Positions 59,282-64,000 of a DNA stretch of 64,000 nucleotides are shown piece by piece. Source of the stretch: CAVTYH01 sp963738835 (GTDB lineage Bacteria > Planctomycetota > Planctomycetia > Pirellulales > JADZDJ01); assembly GCA_963738835.1 (NCBI GenBank), contig CAVTYH010000005.1:186001-250000 (forward strand), written 5' to 3'. The translations under genes and the position numbers were made by a program. The notes beneath the pieces were generated by a model. It did no database searches, was not told the DNA's origin, and worked only from the letters and a program-made list of their open reading frames with translations. Position 1 is the first letter of the stretch, and every line of letters starts with the position of its first letter.

Positions 59282-59438
59282 ATGGCACGCTCCAGAAAAA
59301 GGCCGCCAGTAACTTGACGGCGGTTGCCTCGGTTGAGCAGTTTCAACAAGCGGGTTAGAAGAGCAACACGTTTCAATCTCCAGTGTAATTACACACCTCG
59401 CATAGTTAAACTGGCAGGCTGAGAAAACGAGAATTCTT

Positions 59439-60590
59439 ATGCTTCAGACGAGAAATCTTGGAGAATATTCGCACCTAGCCATCGCGGTTGGGATGCTGTT
59501 GATAGCACTTAACAGCTGGTTGCTCGTTTTCGCTGCTGAGAACACTTGGCTGACCGGCGAACCGTTACGACAGGCCTTATCCGGAAAAATTGGCGTCACT
59601 TGGTCGAACATTCCTTTCCGGCAAGCAATCGAGCGGCTTTCGCAATCGCAAAAAGTGGCGATCATGCTCGATCGCCGAGTCGATCCTGACCAAAAGATCG
59701 AGCTGAAATTGGACGACGTGCCGCTTGCGGAAGGCTTTCAGCGCATCGCTTCGAGACTCGACATCGGCACAACAATGCTAGGTCCAGTCGCATATTTCGG
59801 ACCTAAACCGATTACCGAACGATTGCGTACCGTTGCGGCACTGCGCAGCGATGACACGCGGCGTTTACCGGCCGCTGTGCGGCAACGCTGGGCGCAAATG
59901 AAGCCCTGGAAATGGGAGGCACTTTCCGCGCCGCGGGAATTGCTAGCCGAACTGGGGCACACAACTGGCATCAAAATCGATGGCTTGCAGCAGATTCCGG
60001 CCGATTTGTGGGCCGCAGGTGATTTGCCTCCCTTAAGCTTGCCAGATCGCCTAACGCTGATCTTATCGCCATTCGATCTGACGTATTCAGTGGCCGCCGA
60101 CGGACTTTCCATTCGGCTCGTGTCATTGCCGGAGAAACCAGTCATCGAGCGAAGTTATTCGGTTTCTGGATCCGTCCCAGAAATAGCGGCCAATTTGCGG
60201 CAACAGAAAATGCTCGGCAATGCTGAAATTCGAGTTGAGGGAAATAAACTTGTAGTGCGCGGGCGACAAGAAGATCAAGACGTCGTCGACGATCTTGTGT
60301 CGGGCCGCGAGGCTCGCAGAACAACCGTCAAGGAAGGGCGAAAGGTTTACACGCTAAGGATTCCAGTTGAAAAACCGGTCGGCAAGATTCTCGATGAGCT
60401 CGGGCCGGCACTGAAAATGGAATTTCATGTCGATGCGCAGGCCATCAAAGCGGCCGGGCTGTCGCTCGACAAATTAGTGCAGCTCGATGTGAAAGACGTC
60501 CCGGCAGACGAACTTTTGCGCGCGGTGCTGGAACCCGCTGGACTGACATTTCGCCGGCACGGCGATGTAATCGACATTCTGCCGAAGTAG
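59439..60590 (+). CDS. Secretin/STN-domain-like exported protein
   Basis: An intact 383-residue protein with an N-terminal helix (LAIAVGMLLIALNSWLLVFA). It shows repeats of the secretin and TonB short N-terminal fold: IPFRQAIERLSQSQKVAIML, IELKLDDVPLAEGFQRIASR, LPDRLTLILSPFDLTYSVAA, and LVQLDVKDVPADELLRAVLE with AGLTFRRHGDVIDI at the end. The motif L.V.DV...ELLRA.L...GL.F...G.VI.I is diagnostic of STN/secretin-N modules. No secretin pore follows, so it is probably a periplasmic companion. It is transcribed away from the HEAT/TPR gene and converges on the TPR gene 33 bp later. Confidence 0.7.
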   Translation: MLQTRNLGEYSHLAIAVGMLLIALNSWLLVFAAENTWLTGEPLRQALSGKIGVTWSNIPFRQAIERLSQSQKVAIMLDRRVDPDQKIELKLDDVPLAEGFQRIASRLDIGTTMLGPVAYFGPKPITERLRTVAALRSDDTRRLPAAVRQRWAQMKPWKWEALSAPRELLAELGHTTGIKIDGLQQIPADLWAAGDLPPLSLPDRLTLILSPFDLTYSVAADGLSIRLVSLPEKPVIERSYSVSGSVPEIAANLRQQKMLGNAEIRVEGNKLVVRGRQEDQDVVDDLVSGREARRTTVKEGRKVYTLRIPVEKPVGKILDELGPALKMEFHVDAQAIKAAGLSLDKLVQLDVKDVPADELLRAVLEPAGLTFRRHGDVIDILPK

Positions 60591-60623
60591 TTTGTTGAGG
60601 CACCACCACACCGCAAGCGGCGG

Positions 60624-61823
60624 CTAACCGGTGCTCTTCAATTGACTTTCAATTTTCGGATTGAGCTTCAGAGCTTCAGCCCGGTCCTTTTCCGCCTGCT
60701 CTGTATTACTCAGGTCACGGTTGACCAGGCTGCGGTTGTAATACGCTTCGGCATAGTCGGGCTTGATGCGAATGGCTTCGGAATACGAATCGGCCGCCTC
60801 GTGAAACTTGCCCAACCGCGAAAGAGCAACGCCGCGCTTGAAATAGCTGGCCGCATTCTTGGGTTCCATGCGAACCGCCTGGTTCAGACAATACACGGCT
60901 TTATCAGGTTGGTTTAGCGCCAAATAGCCTAAACCGAGATTGACCCAGGCCGGCGCGAACTTGTCGTCGTGCTGCAAGGCAACGGCGTACGAGTCAATCG
61001 CTTCCAACCAACGCTGCTGTTTGGCACGCGCAAGACCCTTCCACAGTTCAGGTCGAGGATCGTCGTACAAAATGGCCGAGGCCTCGTCGAAGTCTTGCCA
61101 GGCGATGCCATACTCGCCTTTGTAGAACCACACCACACCGCGGCGCAAGTACGCCTCCGGATCGAGCGTATTGTTCTGGTTCGCAAACTGAATGGCTTTC
61201 GTGAACGCATCGATCGCATCGTCGAAACGGTTCAGCATCCGATAGGCGACGCCCTGATAAAAGTATGTTGCCGCTTCGTCGGGATTGAGCTTTGCCGCTT
61301 CCTCCAAATGCTGTAGCGCTTCCTCGTATTTACCTTCGGCGATCAAATCGGAAGCCGTTTTCACTTCTTGTTGAGCGGGTGTGTATTCGGCGGGTTGCTG
61401 AGAGGGAACTGCCGTTTGGTCCGATGGAACTTCGCCTGGCTGTGTAGGCCCAGGCATCGTATCGCGCGGAACTTGTGGGATCGGGTTTTCAGTGCTAGGA
61501 CCGGGAGTCGCCTCACCAAATGGATTATCCGGCAAACTACCTGAAGGCGCGGGCACCCGAGAACCGGCTCCCGGTTCAGCAGGTTGGGTTGGACTTGGAA
61601 CGGCCAAAGGAGCTGCATTGGGTTGCGTTGCTGCGTCACCACCAGTTGGTGGCTGAGGCGTGGGCTGAGCCGGCGGCGTAAAATCGAATGGATCCGAAGC
61701 CGAGGGCTGATCGCCGGGGGCGGCGACGGTGAAAGCGAGACCAACGAAAAGCGTGCAAAAAATTCCGGTGACGAGTGTCAGACCGACCGCGGAATTGCGG
61801 CGCCAACTGTGTTTGATCGCCAT
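60624..61823 (-). CDS. Exported TPR protein with Pro-rich stalk
   Basis: ATG 61823 (MAIKHSWRRNSAVGLTLVTG) starts a leader/anchor (LTLVTGIFCTLFVGLAF), followed by about 120 residues rich in Pro, Thr, Gln and Ser. Six or so TPR units occupy the rest (LIAEGKYEEALQHLEEAAKL, MLNRFDDAIDAFTKAIQFAN, DPEAYLRRGVVWFYKGEYGI, KFAPAWVNLGLGYLALNQPD, KNAASYFKRGVALSRLGKFH). The basic n-region and hydrophobic core suggest membrane anchoring with the TPR domain outside. Intact 399 residues. Its function is unknown; TPRs usually dock partner proteins. Confidence 0.75.
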   Translation of the reverse strand: MAIKHSWRRNSAVGLTLVTGIFCTLFVGLAFTVAAPGDQPSASDPFDFTPPAQPTPQPPTGGDAATQPNAAPLAVPSPTQPAEPGAGSRVPAPSGSLPDNPFGEATPGPSTENPIPQVPRDTMPGPTQPGEVPSDQTAVPSQQPAEYTPAQQEVKTASDLIAEGKYEEALQHLEEAAKLNPDEAATYFYQGVAYRMLNRFDDAIDAFTKAIQFANQNNTLDPEAYLRRGVVWFYKGEYGIAWQDFDEASAILYDDPRPELWKGLARAKQQRWLEAIDSYAVALQHDDKFAPAWVNLGLGYLALNQPDKAVYCLNQAVRMEPKNAASYFKRGVALSRLGKFHEAADSYSEAIRIKPDYAEAYYNRSLVNRDLSNTEQAEKDRAEALKLNPKIESQLKSTG

Positions 61824-62097
61824 GCTTGAAACTCGGCTGATAGAGCCCGCCGCGGTGCTTCCTCGCACAGACGCACGGATGAAGAAAAGCCGACGTCTCC
61901 GACGCCGAATCGACTAACTGACGCCCGACGAGAGATCGCGGGGCACGAATTTCAGTATAATCAGCGGTCCGCCGCGGGAGATACCACGGCGCGATTCAGA
62001 GAAAATATTCCGCCCACAAGCCGCTACAACCGGACTTCATTAAGGCTGTAACGTCGCTAGCGGGTTTGCCGCAGAAGCAAGGATCCGGGGAAATCTG

Positions 62098-63426
62098 CTA
62101 CCGAACCGTGGTGCGGGCGGGATTCTCTACTTGCAGCACTTCGGCTACGTAGCGATTCGGATTTTGCGTGAATGCACGCTGCGATGCTTCGCTGGAAAAT
62201 AGATACATCCGGTTCGCATACTCGACCCCAAATTGCCGCCGACCGTCGACTTCCTGACCGTAATCAAGTGCAACCACCGGATCGTGGCCGGAGAGCGCAG
62301 GGCTATACCGATCCGGATTGGCCAGGAATTTTTGCTGTTCCTCAGGCCCTGTAAATAAATAGGTCCGACCGCGATGAATCGCTCCCCAGCGGCGATCACC
62401 GAGCTGCCAGCGTTGTTGTTCGATTACCGCAACTGGCGAATAACCCTCCAGCCCCAACGGCGGCACGTTTGTCGATGGAGTAACAGGAGCAGAACTTGGA
62501 GTGCCGATTGCTGGGGAAGGAATCTGGGTCGACCACGAAGCCGCTGGCGCCGCCTGACCCGGGTTTGGCGGCGTCGGCGATGATTGGGCCTGCGGTGATG
62601 CAACAGGTCCGTATCGGCCGTCCGCTGAATACGGATTTGGCGCCGATTGGTAATTCTGCTGCGTGGGCACCGTCAAAGCGCCATTGACGACCGAAGGGAC
62701 GCCTGCAACAGAATTGGCCGCGCCGCCCGTGGCCGATGTCCCGCCAAATCGCTGATAAAACTCGGCGTAGCGGCTATCGGAATAGGCGGACACTGCCGGC
62801 GGATTGGTGCTCGGCGCCGGCGTGTTCTGGACAGTTGCCGCTGGTGTTGCAGCCGACTGTTCCATCATGCCGTAGCGAGATGTCGCAGCAGCGGGTGGCA
62901 TGGCCGATGCAAACGCCGACTGTGTGACCGGCGCAACACTGGTCGTCGGATTAGCCATGACATAAGCTGCTCCGGTCGGACTTGCGGCCGGGCCGGTTCC
63001 GCTAGCGGCGACATTGAGTTGTTGCAGATAGGCGTCTGCCGTTGGCGGGCTAAGCATCCGGCCGACGATTTGTCCGCCTGGTGTAATCACCAAGTCGGTC
63101 GGCAAGCGGGTCACGCCAAAACATTTGACCGTCGTCGGCCAGTCGTCAGCATTCAATTTGATGGGTACAAAGCGGGCCTGAATCGCCTGCTGCACCTGGA
63201 GCTGCGAAAACACATTTTGTTCTAATTGCAGGCACGGCGCACAACTTGGCGACCAGAAGTGTACCAGCACCAGGCGGTTAGTTTGCGAAGCGAGACGTTT
63301 AGCATCTTCCAATGTCGGTTGCCATTGCAAAGTGTTCGGCGCTACTGTCTGTCCCCAGACAAGCGAGTGTTGTGCCGTCACCAGAACAAGCAGAGCGGCA
63401 ATCAGCGTCTTATGCCGGCGGCCCAT
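62098..63426 (-). CDS. Secreted thioredoxin-fold protein with C-terminal YHS-like repeats
   Basis: ATG 63426 follows a G-rich site (GGGGGG) and starts a signal peptide (LIAALLVLVTAQHSLVWG). Residues about 40-130 are thioredoxin-like with the redox motif HFWSPSCAPCLQLEQNVFSQ (CAPC) and the cis-Pro region VTRLPTDLVITPGG. A Pro/Ala/Ser/Gln linker of about 190 residues follows. The C-terminus has two YHS-type modules: LGLEGYSPVAVIEQQRWQLG with GRTYLFTGPEEQQKFLANPD, and DPVVALDYGQEVDGRRQFGV with NRMYLFSSEASQRAFTQNPN. YHS modules bind metals or organic cofactors. The protein may be a periplasmic redox carrier. ATG 63468 is an alternative start. Confidence 0.8.
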   Translation of the reverse strand: MGRRHKTLIAALLVLVTAQHSLVWGQTVAPNTLQWQPTLEDAKRLASQTNRLVLVHFWSPSCAPCLQLEQNVFSQLQVQQAIQARFVPIKLNADDWPTTVKCFGVTRLPTDLVITPGGQIVGRMLSPPTADAYLQQLNVAASGTGPAASPTGAAYVMANPTTSVAPVTQSAFASAMPPAAATSRYGMMEQSAATPAATVQNTPAPSTNPPAVSAYSDSRYAEFYQRFGGTSATGGAANSVAGVPSVVNGALTVPTQQNYQSAPNPYSADGRYGPVASPQAQSSPTPPNPGQAAPAASWSTQIPSPAIGTPSSAPVTPSTNVPPLGLEGYSPVAVIEQQRWQLGDRRWGAIHRGRTYLFTGPEEQQKFLANPDRYSPALSGHDPVVALDYGQEVDGRRQFGVEYANRMYLFSSEASQRAFTQNPNRYVAEVLQVENPARTTVR

Positions 63427-64000
63427 GAAAACCCCCCAGTCCAATCGGTGAAACCGATCGTTCTTCATTCGTCGTCGCAGAAAAGATGGAGATCGAGAAA
63501 AGTCGAAACGAGGGCGCAGCCGAAGTGCGTCCCTATCTGGTTATCGGCGGTAAAGGGCCACGGTTGTATGAAAATTACCGCTAGAGGCGAGATTGACGAT
63601 TTACCCCTGAATTACGGGCAGATAAGCGGTGCCGGGGCGGCCAGGACGGTCGGGAAAAAATCCCCTAAATTCGCCATCCCAGCTTGATCCATCGCTTGAC
63701 ATGCGCCGAACAATGAATATGATTGGACACAGTTAAAGTTTCTGCCTAGCAATTTAGGCGCAGCCGGCCGCTGGTAAGAATCTCGCGGCCGCATCCCGTG
63801 GCTCAGTAAGTTCGGCGCGGGAAATGCACGCTTCTAGTTGATCTGACCGCTGCTTTGGCCGCCGCCGTGGGGCGCATTGAGGAGCAAAGTTTCCGCTGGG
63901 GAAAGGCTTCTGCGGTAAAAAGTGGTCATCGGCCTGAGTTTCGGCTGACGACCAAAAGGCAGTTACCCGAAATAACGACCCAATTCAGCGGCGAGCCATG
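63427..64000. other. Right edge, no ORF but a strong promoter
   Basis: No credible coding frame is visible. A near-consensus promoter (63696-63723) points rightward. Downstream, GCCTAGCAATTTAGGC (63746-63761) and a CGGCCGC...GCGGCCG pair (about 63766-63793) could fold. An untranslated RNA or a gene beyond the edge is possible. Confidence 0.35.
63696..63723 (+). promoter_or_regulatory. Near-consensus sigma-70 promoter
   Basis: TTGACA at 63696-63701 and TATGAT at 63718-63723 with a 16-bp spacer. The -35 box is perfect and the -10 differs from TATAAT by one base. It points away from the thioredoxin/YHS gene, with no ORF in the remaining 277 bases. Confidence 0.55.

Overview
The window looks like a chromosomal stretch of a planctomycete, most likely a Pirellulales-type bacterium. 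The base composition is moderately GC-rich (judged by eye). Lineage signs include a DUF1559 (SBP_bac_10) prepilin-like protein, a TPR protein carrying two RNA polymerase alpha-CTD-like domains, a Hint-domain secreted protein, a secreted thioredoxin/YHS protein, a short MSVGPL-type protein, a SecDF fusion, and many Tat, Sec and lipoprotein leaders. I found no rRNA, tRNA, CRISPR array, insertion sequence or prophage.

Layout. 0-8 kb (mostly minus strand): Tat-exported hydroxypyruvate-isomerase-like protein, a 1.7 kb repeat-rich spacer, a UPF0175-like antitoxin, a DUF262/DUF1524 protein, the ribosomal ABC-F ATPase EttA, and a secreted GH43-like beta-propeller protein. 8-16 kb: a repeat-rich spacer, three overlapping minus-strand genes for exported carboxypeptidase-regulatory-like proteins, a VapBC-like toxin-antitoxin pair and a NADAR-domain lipoprotein. 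16-24 kb (plus): TPR/alpha-CTD protein, small membrane protein, tgt, yajC, secDF and a LysM protein. 24-29 kb (minus): an alpha/beta-hydrolase lacking its catalytic residues, a lipoprotein, ymdB and rny. 29.7-45 kb (mostly plus): tilS, an AsmA-like giant, dapF, a DUF374 acyltransferase, then xseA-xseB-ispA-dxs-nadK; an MFS transporter lies on the minus strand. 45-51.8 kb: Hint protein, methyltransferase, coiled-coil membrane protein, DUF1559 protein ending at a clear intrinsic terminator. 51.9-58.6 kb (minus): a glycerol/glycerophosphodiester module (GDPD, basic-secretory-protein-like peptidase, glpD, glpK) followed by a mono-haem cytochrome-like protein. 58.6-63.4 kb: HEAT/TPR, STN-domain, TPR and thioredoxin/YHS proteins. 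The last 270 bp carry a near-consensus promoter with no visible ORF.

The most important property for any reader is that at least 22 genes are interrupted by one- or two-base frame changes, including genes expected to be essential (secDF, nadK, ettA). The conserved protein simply continues in another frame, often at short homopolymers, and in glpD two compensating indels scramble the FAD-binding motif. The density rises sharply at 51.9-58.6 kb. I read this as uncorrected sequencing or assembly error rather than mass pseudogenisation, so coordinates below span the reconstructed genes.

Spacers are filled with several families of short dispersed inverted repeats. One 36-bp palindromic repeat is found both in the dapF/DUF374 spacer and, inverted, inside the tilS reading frame. 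Other points worth follow-up are the lipid-anchored NADAR domain, a DapF with about 58 extra residues in a patch of foreign-looking codon usage, a MacB-type periplasmic domain without its transporter, and an 80-bp helically phased ACCGT/ACGGT array.
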